Shown here: one piece after another, positions 31,279-39,658 of the stretch
Layout: every line of letters begins with the position of its first letter
How positions within the stretch are numbered: the first letter of the stretch is position 1
NCBI GenBank assembly: GCA_964484205.1
Contig: CAZAEZ010000027.1
Span: forward strand, 11,666-75,665
Length of the DNA stretch: 64,000 nt
Direction: 5' to 3'
From: M3007 sp964484205
Lineage (GTDB): Bacteria; Bacteroidota; Bacteroidia; Chitinophagales; Saprospiraceae
Made by a program: the position numbers and the translations under genes
The notes under the pieces: generated by a model
Databases searched by the model: none
Seen by the model: only the letters and a program-made list of their open reading frames with translations
What the model was told of the DNA's origin: nothing

Positions 31279-32772
31279 ATGAAAGACTTACGGCACATTC
31301 ACACGCTGGGCGGGTTAAAAGCCGGCGGCTACCAGGCGCGCAGCGTAAAAGAAGAACTTCGCGCCAACCTCATTGAAAAAATCCGCAACAAGGAAACCAT
31401 CTTTCCCGGAATTTTCGGCTTTGACGACACCGTGCTCCCCGACATGGAGCGCGCCATCCTGAGCCGGCACAACATCCTGCTCCTTGGCTTGCGCGGACAA
31501 GCTAAAACCCGGGTGGCGCGCATGCTCACCCGTTTGCTCGACGAATACGTGCCCGTAGTGGCCGGCAGCGAACTGAACGACGACCCGCTGGCGCCCATCA
31601 GCCATTTTGCCAAAACGCTGATCACAGAAAAAGGCGACGATACACCCATCGAATGGCTGCACCGCGATGCGCGCTACGTGGAAAAACTGGCAACCCCCGA
31701 TGTAAGCATTGCCGACCTCGTCGGCGACGTGGACCCCATCAAAGCCGCCAACCTCCGCCTGCCCTACTCCGACGAGCGGGTCATCCACTTCGGCCTGATC
31801 CCAAGGGCACACCGCTGTTTGTTCGTCATCAACGAACTACCCGACTTGCAGGCCCGCATCCAGGTTTCGCTGTTCAATGTGTTGCAGGAAGGCGACATGC
31901 AGATTCGCGGCTTCAAACTGCGCCTGCCGCTCGATGTGCAGTTCATTTTCACAGCAAACCCGGAAGATTACACCAACCGCGGCAGCATTATCACTCCGCT
32001 GAAAGACCGGATCGAAAGCCAGATCACGACCCACTACCCTGCTTCCATCGAAGTGGGCCGCCAGATCACCGAACAGGAAGCGCGCATCACCAAGGAACAA
32101 CGCGCGGCAATCCGCATTCCGGAAGTGCTCAAAGACCTGATCGAAGAAATTGCCTTCGCCGCCCGGGAAAGCGAATATGTGGACAAAAAAAGCGGCGTTT
32201 CGGCCCGTCTGACCATTTCAGCCTACGAAAACCTGTACTCCTCCGCCGAACGACGCATCCTGCACAATGGCGAAACCGGCACAACGGCCCGTATAACCGA
32301 TTTTTGGGGCATTATTCCTGCGCTCACCGGCAAGGTCGAAATGGTGTACGAAGGCGAGCAGGAAGGTCCGTACGCGGTAGCCCTGCACATCATTGGAATG
32401 GCCATCAAAAAAGTGTTTCTGAACTATTTCCCCAATCCCGCCAAACTGAAAAAAGGCCAGGAACGCGACCCCTACGGCGTGCTCCGCGCCTGGTTTGCCG
32501 CAGGCAACACGGTCGATCTTTTCAATGAACTGCCATCCAAAAAATACGAGCAGCAGCTGGAGCAGGTCGCCGGACTAAAAAAACTGGCGGAAGGCATCAA
32601 AACGGACAAAGCCGATACGCTCACGTTTATGGAGCTGATACTCCACGGCCTTGCCGAGTTCGAAGTACTGAACAAGGACATCATCAACAACAAGTGGGTG
32701 TTCAAGGACTTCCTCACCGACAGCGGCCTCAACGACGATGACGATGCGGATATGCGGGACTTGTTCAACTAA
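31279..32772 (+). CDS. MoxR/ChlI-like AAA+ ATPase
   Basis: The ATG at 31279 is preferred over an upstream TTG. The 497-residue protein is an AAA+ ATPase of the magnesium-chelatase ChlI / MoxR group. The Walker A-like loop is LLGLRGQAKTRVARML, Walker B is CLFVINELPDL, and DVQFIFTANPEDYTNRGSIITPLKDRI is the sensor-1 segment. A C-terminal helical region of about 180 residues ends in a very acidic tail (NDDDDADMRD). MoxR-type ATPases act as chaperones with a von Willebrand A-domain partner; none is adjacent here. It is not part of a chlorophyll or cobalamin locus. Confidence 0.85.
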   Translation: MKDLRHIHTLGGLKAGGYQARSVKEELRANLIEKIRNKETIFPGIFGFDDTVLPDMERAILSRHNILLLGLRGQAKTRVARMLTRLLDEYVPVVAGSELNDDPLAPISHFAKTLITEKGDDTPIEWLHRDARYVEKLATPDVSIADLVGDVDPIKAANLRLPYSDERVIHFGLIPRAHRCLFVINELPDLQARIQVSLFNVLQEGDMQIRGFKLRLPLDVQFIFTANPEDYTNRGSIITPLKDRIESQITTHYPASIEVGRQITEQEARITKEQRAAIRIPEVLKDLIEEIAFAARESEYVDKKSGVSARLTISAYENLYSSAERRILHNGETGTTARITDFWGIIPALTGKVEMVYEGEQEGPYAVALHIIGMAIKKVFLNYFPNPAKLKKGQERDPYGVLRAWFAAGNTVDLFNELPSKKYEQQLEQVAGLKKLAEGIKTDKADTLTFMELILHGLAEFEVLNKDIINNKWVFKDFLTDSGLNDDDDADMRDLFN

Positions 32773-32822
32773 CTCAGGTTGTGAGCACGGCTCATATTCC
32801 CGGTCGGTTGAGCGGGGAACAA

Positions 32823-32854
32823 GTGAAGGGGTGACTACCCAGTCACCCCTTCAC
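32823..32854. repeat. Perfect inverted repeat after the AAA+ ATPase gene
   Basis: Arms of 14 bases (32823-32836 and 32841-32854) pair perfectly around a four-base loop. There is no T-run, so it is more like a repeat-type hairpin than a classical terminator. A related GGTGACT...AGTCACC hairpin occurs near 63908-63924. Confidence 0.75.
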
Positions 32855-32920
32855 TATCCACAGACAATTGGAGCATGTTTAATCCGCATTCTATTTGGAG
32901 AAAAATAATTCCTTGCAAGC

Positions 32921-33034
32921 ATGAAAATTGCCATTATCGGTACCGGAAATGTAGGCGGCGCACTGGCCTGGATCAATCTGGCTGTTTTCCAGGGCATGGG
33001 CCGCGATATCGGATTTAAACTGCTTTCCCGCTGA
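32921..33034 (+). pseudogene. Internally deleted NADP-dependent (F420-type) oxidoreductase remnant
   Basis: A 37-codon open frame starts MKIAIIGTGNVGGALA, the beginning of the Rossmann fold of the NADP/F420-dependent oxidoreductase family. It then jumps directly to NLAVFQGMGRDIGFKLLSR and a stop, which resembles the C-terminal end of the same family. About 150-180 residues in between appear to be missing without loss of frame. The rest of the 343-base gap (32773-33115) holds the hairpin and a promoter-like element. It is probably a dead gene; whether the micropeptide is made is unknown. Confidence 0.6.
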
Positions 33035-33073
33035 TTTCAATATTCTTGTCCGGACTCTTCGTTTCGAAAAGAC

Positions 33074-33081
33074 TAATTTTG
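33074..33081 (+). promoter_or_regulatory. -7 element (TAATTTTG) for the M48 peptidase gene
   Basis: TAATTTTG lies 34 bases before the start codon at 33116 and matches TAnnTTTG. The nearest TTG (33046-33048) is 25 bases upstream, too far for the usual spacing. Confidence 0.4.
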
Positions 33082-33115
33082 CACCGTTTTTTCACCAAAC
33101 TCAAACAGGATATTT

Positions 33116-33937
33116 ATGTTCGGAGCAAGTAAACGGAGCAGCGGCATTTCAGCCAAACTCCTGATAGCCGTAGTTTTAGCCGGCTTTGCACTTTCAAAAT
33201 ACTACTGCAACAGTTCGTTCAACGAACTCACCGGCGAGAACCAGCACATCAGCATCTCTCCGGAACAAGAGGTGGCCATGGGCTTGCAAAGCGCCCCGCA
33301 AATGATCGCAGAAATGGGCGGCGCAGTCACCGGAACGCAGTACGACGCTTTAGTTCGCCAGATTGGCCAACAATTGGTCAACCAGACCGATGCCGCCAAA
33401 ACGGTGTATAACGGAAAATTTGAATTTCATCTCCTAAACGACCAGCAAACCATCAATGCCTTTGCCCTGCCCGGCGGCCAGGTTTTTATCACCGTCGCCC
33501 TGCTCCAGCGCATGTCGACCGACGGGCAGTCGATCAACAAGGATATGCTGGCCGGTGTGCTCGGACACGAGATCGGGCACGTGGTGGCACGGCACAGCGC
33601 CGAAAAACTGGCGCAAATGGAACTTGCCCAGGGCCTTACCGGCGCCGTCACCATGGCTACCTACGACCCCGGCAACCCCAACAGCGGCTACATCGCACAA
33701 ATGGTTTCCAATATGCTGCAAATGAAATACGGCCGCGAACAGGAACTCCAGAGCGACGAACTTGGCGTCCGCCTGATGCTGCAGGCCGGCTATGACCCGG
33801 AGCAACTCATCCATGTCATGGAAGTACTAAAACAAGCCGCCGGGCCCAACCGGACGCCGGAGTTTCAAAGTACGCACCCCGATCCGGAGAACCGGAAGGA
33901 ACATATCCGGGAAGCGATCCGGAAGTACCGCGGATAG
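33116..33937 (+). CDS. M48 family zinc metallopeptidase (BepA/LoiP-like)
   Basis: The 273-residue envelope protease has an N-terminal hydrophobic anchor (LLIAVVLAGFALS). The zinc motif HEIGHVVARH (HExxH) follows AGVLG, and the third ligand is in REQELQSDELGVRLM (ExxxD). The segment NAFALPGGQVFITVALLQRM upstream is typical of the group. In other bacteria such proteases clean up misfolded outer-membrane proteins and lipoproteins; this role here is inferred. The C-terminus is STHPDPENRKEHI, also typical. It is convergent with the M28 peptidase gene. Confidence 0.93.
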   Translation: MFGASKRSSGISAKLLIAVVLAGFALSKYYCNSSFNELTGENQHISISPEQEVAMGLQSAPQMIAEMGGAVTGTQYDALVRQIGQQLVNQTDAAKTVYNGKFEFHLLNDQQTINAFALPGGQVFITVALLQRMSTDGQSINKDMLAGVLGHEIGHVVARHSAEKLAQMELAQGLTGAVTMATYDPGNPNSGYIAQMVSNMLQMKYGREQELQSDELGVRLMLQAGYDPEQLIHVMEVLKQAAGPNRTPEFQSTHPDPENRKEHIREAIRKYRG

Positions 33938-33957
33938 GAATACGATTTTGGATTTCT

Positions 33958-34092
33958 GAATTACGATTTACGATTGGTTCATCATTCCGAGTGTTGAAAA
34001 ATTGCACTTTTTGAAATGACGACAAATGAAGGAAGCACGCCTTTTCGGGCAAGGTGAACCAATCGTAATTCGTAAATCGCAGATCGTAATTC
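33958..34092. repeat. Inverted repeat of AATTACGATT-type between convergent peptidase genes
   Basis: The left arm 33958-33981 and right arm 34065-34092 are complementary with a gap; both contain the word TACGATTGGTTCA or its complement. The core resembles a motif at 63841-63860 near the window end. It occupies the whole space between the two stop codons, so it may also stop both transcripts. Confidence 0.7.
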
Positions 34093-34093
34093 G

Positions 34094-35737
34094 TTATTTC
34101 CGGTCTGCAACAATCCGGCGCGCCCGGTTGGCAATATCCCATGCGGTATAAAAAGCCAGTTGCGCCCGTTTTGTCGCAGCGGCGGCGTCAATTTTATCCG
34201 CCGTATCGCTTGCCTTGTGGTAGTCGGCATGGGTGCCGTTGAAATAAAATATGGCCGGAATTCCCTGCTCTGCGAAGTGGTAATGATCGCTGCGCTGGTA
34301 ATAGCGGTTCGGATCATTTTTATCGTTGAACTTGTAGTCGAGCTCCAGATTAGTGTAGTTGGAATTGACGTATTCATTGATTTCGTGCAACTCCGAGCTC
34401 AGGCGGTCCGAACCGATCACGTACACATAATCGGGATTTCCGGCATGGCGCTCGTCAACACGGCCGATCATGTCTATATTGATATCCACCACCGTTTTAT
34501 CCAGTGGGAAAAGCGGAAAATCCACATAAAACTCCGAGCCCAGCAAACCTTTTTCTTCTCCGCTTACCAGCATGCAGACTACGCTCCGTTTTGGACCTAC
34601 GCCGTCCTTTTTTGCCTGCGCAAAGGCCCGGGCGATTTCAATAACCGCTGATGTGCCGGAAGCATTATCATCGGCGCCGTTGTACACGACATCGTCCGTT
34701 TTGCCCAGGTGATCGTAATGTGCCGTAACGAAAACATATTCGTTTTTCAATACCGGATCAGTGCCTTCGATCAAACCGATGACATTGGCGCCGTTGAGCG
34801 TTTGCACTTTTTTGTCGAGCTGTACTTCAAATTTGGTCTTGAACCGGATCGGCTTAAATCCTTCGCCGTTTTTCTGAGCAGCCAATGCTTCGGCAGCCTT
34901 CTCCGCTTTTTTATCCAAAATGGCATTTGCCACCTCTTCCGAAATAAATAGGTTGTTAGCCATGGCATTCGACGCAGCATCCCCCCCGGAAAACGCCGGG
35001 CGCCAGCCCCTGCTCGAAAGTTCACGCCGGTTTTCCCGCACATTTGTACTCAATTCCGGGTCAACGATCAAAACCAGCGAAGCGCCTTTTTGCGTAGCAA
35101 CCTGCACTTTTTTCTTCCAATCCAATGACCAGGAAGAGCGGAACTGCGTGCCGCTGACCAGGAAGTTTCCGGAGTTTAGCTGCGGTTCACCGGCATACAG
35201 CAAAACGGCTTTGCCTTGCACATCAGTGGAACCATAGTCGCTGTAATTTGCATCTTCAATGCCATAGCCGACAAAAACGACATCTTTAAAATTACTGTTG
35301 AGGTTTGAGTTATTGTACGCAGGGTATACGTAATAGTCGGTCCGGTTTTTCAAAACTTTATCGCCAACCGTGAGGCCGAGTGCATTCCAGGAGTCGCGTT
35401 GCAGTTTAAAATTCTGAAAATACGTTTTCTTGTCGGCAACCGCCGGCAGGCCCATATCCTCAAATTGCCGGGCGATAAAATCAGCGGCGATGCGCTGCCC
35501 TTCTTCGCCTGTTTCCCGCCCTTGCATGGCATCGGATGCCAGGGTGTCGATCAGCCATTTTATCCGGTCGGGCCGGATGGACTCGCCGTAGAGCTTGCCG
35601 TCAGGCAATTTGGCAGAAAATCGCCTGGCCGAAGTTATCGCCTGTACCGAGGAATCGCTTATGGTCAGCGGTTGAGCCTGTGTTGTGGCCGAAATAGCAA
35701 TCAGGGCGAACAGTGCCCAAAGTTTGATCTGTTTCAT
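34094..35737 (-). CDS. M28 family zinc aminopeptidase with PA-type insert
   Basis: The 547-residue secreted protein has the signal KQIKLWALFALIAISATTQAQ. A protease-associated-like segment (about 125-300) precedes the M28 catalytic core. The dinuclear zinc ligands are visible: VTAHYDHLG, NGADDNASGTSA, SGEEKGLLGS, NINIDMIGR and the late NGTHADYHKASDT. M28 enzymes remove N-terminal residues from peptides outside the cytoplasm. The gene is monocistronic and separated from rpiB by 41 bases on the same strand. Confidence 0.93.
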   Translation of the reverse strand: MKQIKLWALFALIAISATTQAQPLTISDSSVQAITSARRFSAKLPDGKLYGESIRPDRIKWLIDTLASDAMQGRETGEEGQRIAADFIARQFEDMGLPAVADKKTYFQNFKLQRDSWNALGLTVGDKVLKNRTDYYVYPAYNNSNLNSNFKDVVFVGYGIEDANYSDYGSTDVQGKAVLLYAGEPQLNSGNFLVSGTQFRSSWSLDWKKKVQVATQKGASLVLIVDPELSTNVRENRRELSSRGWRPAFSGGDAASNAMANNLFISEEVANAILDKKAEKAAEALAAQKNGEGFKPIRFKTKFEVQLDKKVQTLNGANVIGLIEGTDPVLKNEYVFVTAHYDHLGKTDDVVYNGADDNASGTSAVIEIARAFAQAKKDGVGPKRSVVCMLVSGEEKGLLGSEFYVDFPLFPLDKTVVDINIDMIGRVDERHAGNPDYVYVIGSDRLSSELHEINEYVNSNYTNLELDYKFNDKNDPNRYYQRSDHYHFAEQGIPAIFYFNGTHADYHKASDTADKIDAAAATKRAQLAFYTAWDIANRARRIVADRK

Positions 35738-35778
35738 AAAATCTACTGGAAAGCCTTTTTTTAAAAAAAATTATCAAC

Positions 35779-36210
35779 TCAGCTGCAGGCAATTTTATTG
35801 ACCCGGTTTTCATGCCGCCCGCCATCAAATTCGGTGCGAATAAAAATACGGACCATCGCCTGCGCCAATATTTCCGGAACAAAGCGCGCCGGCAGGGCAA
35901 TCACGTTGGCATTGTTGTGGTGCCGGGCCAGGGACGCAATCTCTTCCGACCAGCAAACGGCGCACCGGATGCCTTTATGCTTGTTCGCCGTCATGGCAAC
36001 ACCGTTGGCACTGCCGCAAATCACGATGCCGAAATCGGCACTGCCATTTTCAACAGCTTCGGCAACGGCATGCGCAAAATCCGGGTAATCCACCGAATCC
36101 GGCGAATGTGTGCCGAAGTCCTGGACCATATGGCCCTGGCCTTGCAACATGGATATTAAACCATCTTTGTACGGAAATCCTGCATGATCGCAACCAATAG
36201 CTATTTTCAT
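35779..36210 (-). CDS. rpiB: Ribose-5-phosphate isomerase B
   Basis: The start at 36210 (MKIAIGCDHAGFPYK) is the canonical RpiB N-terminus; the frame extends upstream without homology. The 143-residue enzyme interconverts ribose-5-phosphate and ribulose-5-phosphate in the pentose phosphate pathway. Landmarks are GCDHAG, VDYPDFA, the catalytic-cysteine loop ICGSANGVAMTANK and RHHNNANVIALPARFV. The CGSANG form replaces the more usual CGTGIG. Confidence 0.95.
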   Translation of the reverse strand: MKIAIGCDHAGFPYKDGLISMLQGQGHMVQDFGTHSPDSVDYPDFAHAVAEAVENGSADFGIVICGSANGVAMTANKHKGIRCAVCWSEEIASLARHHNNANVIALPARFVPEILAQAMVRIFIRTEFDGGRHENRVNKIACS

Positions 36211-36265
36211 GACAATGCGTAATTGAGTGGTTAAAATCAGTCTGTTTGGCCGGCTAAATAGCGCG

Positions 36266-36273
36266 CAAAGATA
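36266..36273 (-). promoter_or_regulatory. -7 element (TATCTTTG) for rpiB
   Basis: The minus strand reads TATCTTTG, matching TAnnTTTG, 55 bases before the rpiB start. No canonical -33 box is seen. This site supports the downstream ATG at 36210 as the true start. Confidence 0.45.
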
Positions 36274-36429
36274 TGGCTTTGGCAGAAAGCGGGCTTTGCT
36301 CATTTTTGCCAATCGCTCAAAGCCCCGTTTGTTTGGGTAAACGTACATTTGGCCCAAGTGTTCTACCCATGGCTCTCTGATTCAGAGCCTGCGCTGTATT
36401 TTCCAACCATCCGTTGATTTCATTCTGCT

Positions 36430-38226
36430 ATGTCAAAATTTCTGCTTCCATTTTTTATCGTAATCTGCTGTTTAACAACAGGTTTTTCCCAAAACACCCA
36501 TGAAACGGCAATGCGTAAAATTGCCCCGGATGTTCAAACTGCCCTGAAACAGGAAAACAAGGCCGATATCCTGGTCATTTTCCGGGAGCAGGCCGACCTC
36601 CGCAATTCGAATCAGATTCACGGGAAAGCCGCTAAGGCGCGGTTTGTTTTTGACCGCCTGCAGCAAACGGCTGCTGCCAGCCAGGCCAAGGCGCTGCGCA
36701 TTGCCCGCGCTTCCGGCGCCTACGTTAACAGTTTTTATCTGGTCAACGCACTCGCCGTCCGGCATGCCGGCGCCGACCTGATCGAATCGCTGGCCCAACT
36801 GCCGGAAGTGGCCCGCATCGCCGCCGACCCTGAAATTCCGTTCGAACAGCCCGGCGTCGCCACCGCTCCGGTTGCCCAGCGCGGCGCCGTGGAATGGGGG
36901 GTTGAAAAAATAAATGCCCCGGCGGTATGGGCGCTCGGCCATACCGGCCAGGGCATCACCGTAGCCGGTGCCGATACCGGCTACGACTGGGTGCACCCCG
37001 CGCTGCAACCGCACTACCGGGGCTATAACAAATCCGACGGCTCGGCCAACCACAACTACAACTGGCACGATGCCATTCACGAAATCAGCCCGCTCAGCAA
37101 CGACAGCATTCCCGACCCCGCCAACAACCCCTGCGGCGTGAATTCCACCGTACCCTGCGACGACAACAACCACGGCACGCACACCATGGGAACCATGGTT
37201 GGCGACGACGGCAACGGCAACCAGATCGGCGTCGCGCCCGGGGCCGACTGGATCGCCTGCCGGAATATGGAACGCGGCAACGGCGCGCCCTCCAGCTACA
37301 TCGAGTGTTTCGAATGGTTTCTGGCGCCCACCGACCTCAACGGCGAAAACCCCGATGTGCTCAAAGCGCCCCATGTCATCAACAACTCCTGGTATTGCTC
37401 CATCGGCGAAGGCTGCACCGACCTCAGCGTGAATGAAATGATGCATTTGGCGGTCAACAACCTTCGTGCTTCGGGTGTGGTGGTCGTGGTAAGCAATGGC
37501 AACAAAGGCGGTCTGGGCTGTAGCGCCACCAATGACCCGCCGGCTTATTTTGAAGAAAGTTTTAGCGTAGGTTCTACGGAAAGCAATGACACGATCAGCG
37601 GATTCAGCACCCGGGGGCCTGTTCAGATTGACGGCAGCGGCCGGATGAAACCCAATGTGGTGGCGCCCGGCGCCGGCATTCGTTCGAGCACCCGAAACGG
37701 CAATTACGCGCATTTTTGGGGCACCAGCATGGCCGGCCCACATGTGGCTGGCGTAGTGGCCCTCGTGCTTTCCGCCCGACCCGACCTCGCCGGTGAGGTC
37801 GACCTGATTGAGGACATCATCGAACAAACGGCCGTGCCGGGATTCGACACCGTCAACTGCGGCAATGTCAGTGGCATGGCGCATCCAAACAACACCTACG
37901 GTTTCGGGCGCGTAGACGCACTCGGCGCCGTTCTCAAGGCGCTGATGCTCACCCCGGTAAACAGCCCGAACGCTACGCCGGTTGACGTGATTGTGGTGCC
38001 CAACCCGGTGTTGGACGAAGCCGTTTTTTCCATAAAAAATTACACCGGCAAATTCACGGTGCAACTGTTCAATGCGGGCGGCCAATTGGTCTATTCGGCG
38101 GCCCGGGAAGCTGCCGGTCCGGATTCCATTTTTCAAATCCCGATGCAACACCAGGCGCCGGGTGTCTATTTTTGGAAAATCACAACCACCGATCAGCTGC
38201 GTTCCGGAAAATTTGTGAAGCGATAG
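36430..38226 (+). CDS. Secreted subtilisin-like serine protease (S8) with T9SS sorting domain
   Basis: The 598-residue protein has a signal peptide (LLPFFIVICCLTTGFSQ) and an inhibitor-like propeptide of about 110 residues. A subtilase domain follows with catalytic Asp in GADTGYDW, His in NNHGTHTMGTMVG and Ser in GTSMAGPHVAG; the oxyanion Asn is in HVINNSW. The C-terminal 80 residues (VVPNPVLDEAVFSIKN to GVYFWKITTTDQLRSGKFVKR) are a T9SS type A sorting domain. It should be exported through the outer membrane as an extracellular protease. It ends just before the palindromic repeat array. Confidence 0.94.
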   Translation: MSKFLLPFFIVICCLTTGFSQNTHETAMRKIAPDVQTALKQENKADILVIFREQADLRNSNQIHGKAAKARFVFDRLQQTAAASQAKALRIARASGAYVNSFYLVNALAVRHAGADLIESLAQLPEVARIAADPEIPFEQPGVATAPVAQRGAVEWGVEKINAPAVWALGHTGQGITVAGADTGYDWVHPALQPHYRGYNKSDGSANHNYNWHDAIHEISPLSNDSIPDPANNPCGVNSTVPCDDNNHGTHTMGTMVGDDGNGNQIGVAPGADWIACRNMERGNGAPSSYIECFEWFLAPTDLNGENPDVLKAPHVINNSWYCSIGEGCTDLSVNEMMHLAVNNLRASGVVVVVSNGNKGGLGCSATNDPPAYFEESFSVGSTESNDTISGFSTRGPVQIDGSGRMKPNVVAPGAGIRSSTRNGNYAHFWGTSMAGPHVAGVVALVLSARPDLAGEVDLIEDIIEQTAVPGFDTVNCGNVSGMAHPNNTYGFGRVDALGAVLKALMLTPVNSPNATPVDVIVVPNPVLDEAVFSIKNYTGKFTVQLFNAGGQLVYSAAREAAGPDSIFQIPMQHQAPGVYFWKITTTDQLRSGKFVKR

Positions 38227-38273
38227 GTTATCCGGCCAGCAATCCTGATTTAAAAAGATATTTTTGCCCGCAC

Positions 38274-38590
38274 GTAGGGGCGACCCTCGCGGTCGACCGG
38301 GAACCGTAGGGGCGACCCTCGCGGTCGACCGGGAACCGTAGGGGCGACCCTCGCGGTCGNNNNNNNNNNNNNNNNNNNNNNNNNNNNNNNNNNNNNNNNN
38401 NNNNNNNNNNNNNNNNNNNNNNNNNNNNNNNNNNNNNNNNNNNNNNNNNNNNNNNNNNNACCGGGAATCCCGCGGTCGCCCGGGATCCTCGCGGGCGACC
38501 GCAAGGGTCGCCCCTACGCATCGCAAACAAGGGTAGAATTCACATTTTATACAAAAAAATATCCCGGGCGACCGCGAGGGTCGCCCCTGC
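38274..38590. repeat. Palindromic 32-bp tandem repeat array interrupted by an assembly gap
   Basis: Two complete 32-base units (38274-38305 and 38306-38337) and a third cut at 38359 abut directly without spacers. The core GGGGCGACC..GCGGTCG is itself near-palindromic. Beyond the gap, inverted copies lie at 38493-38517 and 38563-38590, the latter 22 bases from the next start codon. The whole 386-base gap between genes (38227-38612) is filled by these repeats and 100 N. Confidence 0.9.
38360..38459. other. Assembly gap of 100 N
   Basis: One hundred consecutive undetermined bases sit inside the repeat array. The round number suggests a scaffolding placeholder of unknown true length. Confidence 0.99.
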
Positions 38591-38612
38591 ATCATTCCAA
38601 ATTGGGTAACTT

Positions 38613-39611
38613 ATGCATAAAATTGACATGCACACCCATATCCTTCCCGAGCGGCTGCCCAATTTTGCCGACAAGTTTGGATATGGCGATTTCATTCATC
38701 TGGAGCACCACAAAAAGGGGTTTGCCCGGATGATGCGCGGGCAGTTTTTTTTTCGGGAGATCGCCAGCAATTGCTGGGACCCCAAAGTCCGGGTAGGTGA
38801 ATACCTGCATTTTCAGACACCCGTCCAGGTGGTTTGCACCATTCCGGTGATGTTTTCCTATTGGGCCAAACCGGCTGACTGCCTGGATTTGTCGCGCTAC
38901 CTGAACGACCACCTGGCGGCCATCGTGGAGGATTTCCCGGAGCACTACATCGGCCTGGGCACCATTCCGATGCAAGACACCGACCTGGCCATCCAGGAAC
39001 TGCAACGGCTCCACGAACTGGGTTTTCCGGGCATTCAGATCGGTTCCAACGTCAACCAACTCAACCTGAACGAAGCCCAATTCTTCCCGATCTTTCAAGC
39101 CTGCCAGGACCTGAACATGGCCGTGTTCGTACACCCCTGGGAAATGATGGGCTCCGAACACATCGGCCGGTATTGGTTGCCCTGGTTGGTGGGTATGCCT
39201 GCCGAAACCAGCCGGGCGATCTGCGCCCTGATTTTCGGCGGCGTCATGGAGCGGCTGCCCAAATTGCGCTTTTGTTTTGCCCACGCCGGAGGCTCTTTTT
39301 TACCGACTGTCGGACGTATCCAACACGGCTTTGAGTGCCGCCCCGACCTGGTTGCGGTGGATAATGACAAAGCGCCCCGGCACTACCTCGGCAAATTCTG
39401 GGTGGACTCCGCCACGCACGATCCGCAGTTGCTCCGGTACATCCTGGAAGTGGCCGGAGAAGACCGGGTTTGCCTCGGCACCGATTATCCCTTTCCGCTG
39501 GGCGACCTTGAGATCGGCACCTTTATCGAACAAATGAACTTGCCGGAGTCCACCGTTGAAAAGATTTTTTATAAAAACACCTTGGAATGGCTGTACGGGA
39601 CACGGGGGTAA
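38613..39611 (+). CDS. 2-amino-3-carboxymuconate-6-semialdehyde decarboxylase (ACMSD)
   Basis: The 332-residue zinc amidohydrolase-fold decarboxylase follows the ACMSD pattern throughout: KIDMHTHILPERLP (metal HxH), NCWDPKVRV, VMFSYWAKPADCL, GLGTIPMQD, GFPGIQIG, VFVHPWEMMG, YWLPWLVGMPAET, CFAHAGGSF and LGTDYPFPLG (metal Asp). The enzyme removes the carboxyl group of the kynurenine-pathway intermediate, diverting it from NAD synthesis to catabolism. No other kynurenine-pathway enzyme is adjacent. It follows the palindromic repeat by 22 bases. Confidence 0.92.
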   Translation: MHKIDMHTHILPERLPNFADKFGYGDFIHLEHHKKGFARMMRGQFFFREIASNCWDPKVRVGEYLHFQTPVQVVCTIPVMFSYWAKPADCLDLSRYLNDHLAAIVEDFPEHYIGLGTIPMQDTDLAIQELQRLHELGFPGIQIGSNVNQLNLNEAQFFPIFQACQDLNMAVFVHPWEMMGSEHIGRYWLPWLVGMPAETSRAICALIFGGVMERLPKLRFCFAHAGGSFLPTVGRIQHGFECRPDLVAVDNDKAPRHYLGKFWVDSATHDPQLLRYILEVAGEDRVCLGTDYPFPLGDLEIGTFIEQMNLPESTVEKIFYKNTLEWLYGTRG

Positions 39612-39658
39612 TTCGGTTGTTCATTCTTCATTTTTAAAAACATAACCTGGTTCGCAAC

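Noticed and set aside
31279..32772. Magnesium chelatase subunit of a pigment or cobalamin pathway
   Set aside because: No ChlD/ChlH or porphyrin genes are near; the general MoxR/ChlI ATPase family explains the motifs.
38274..38590. Direct repeats that could be taken for a CRISPR array
   Set aside because: The units abut without spacers, are near-palindromic along their length, occur in both orientations, and no cas genes are nearby.
36472..38595. Long minus-strand open frame across the subtilase gene and the N gap
   Set aside because: It runs through undetermined bases and repeats and is antisense to a protease with all catalytic residues.
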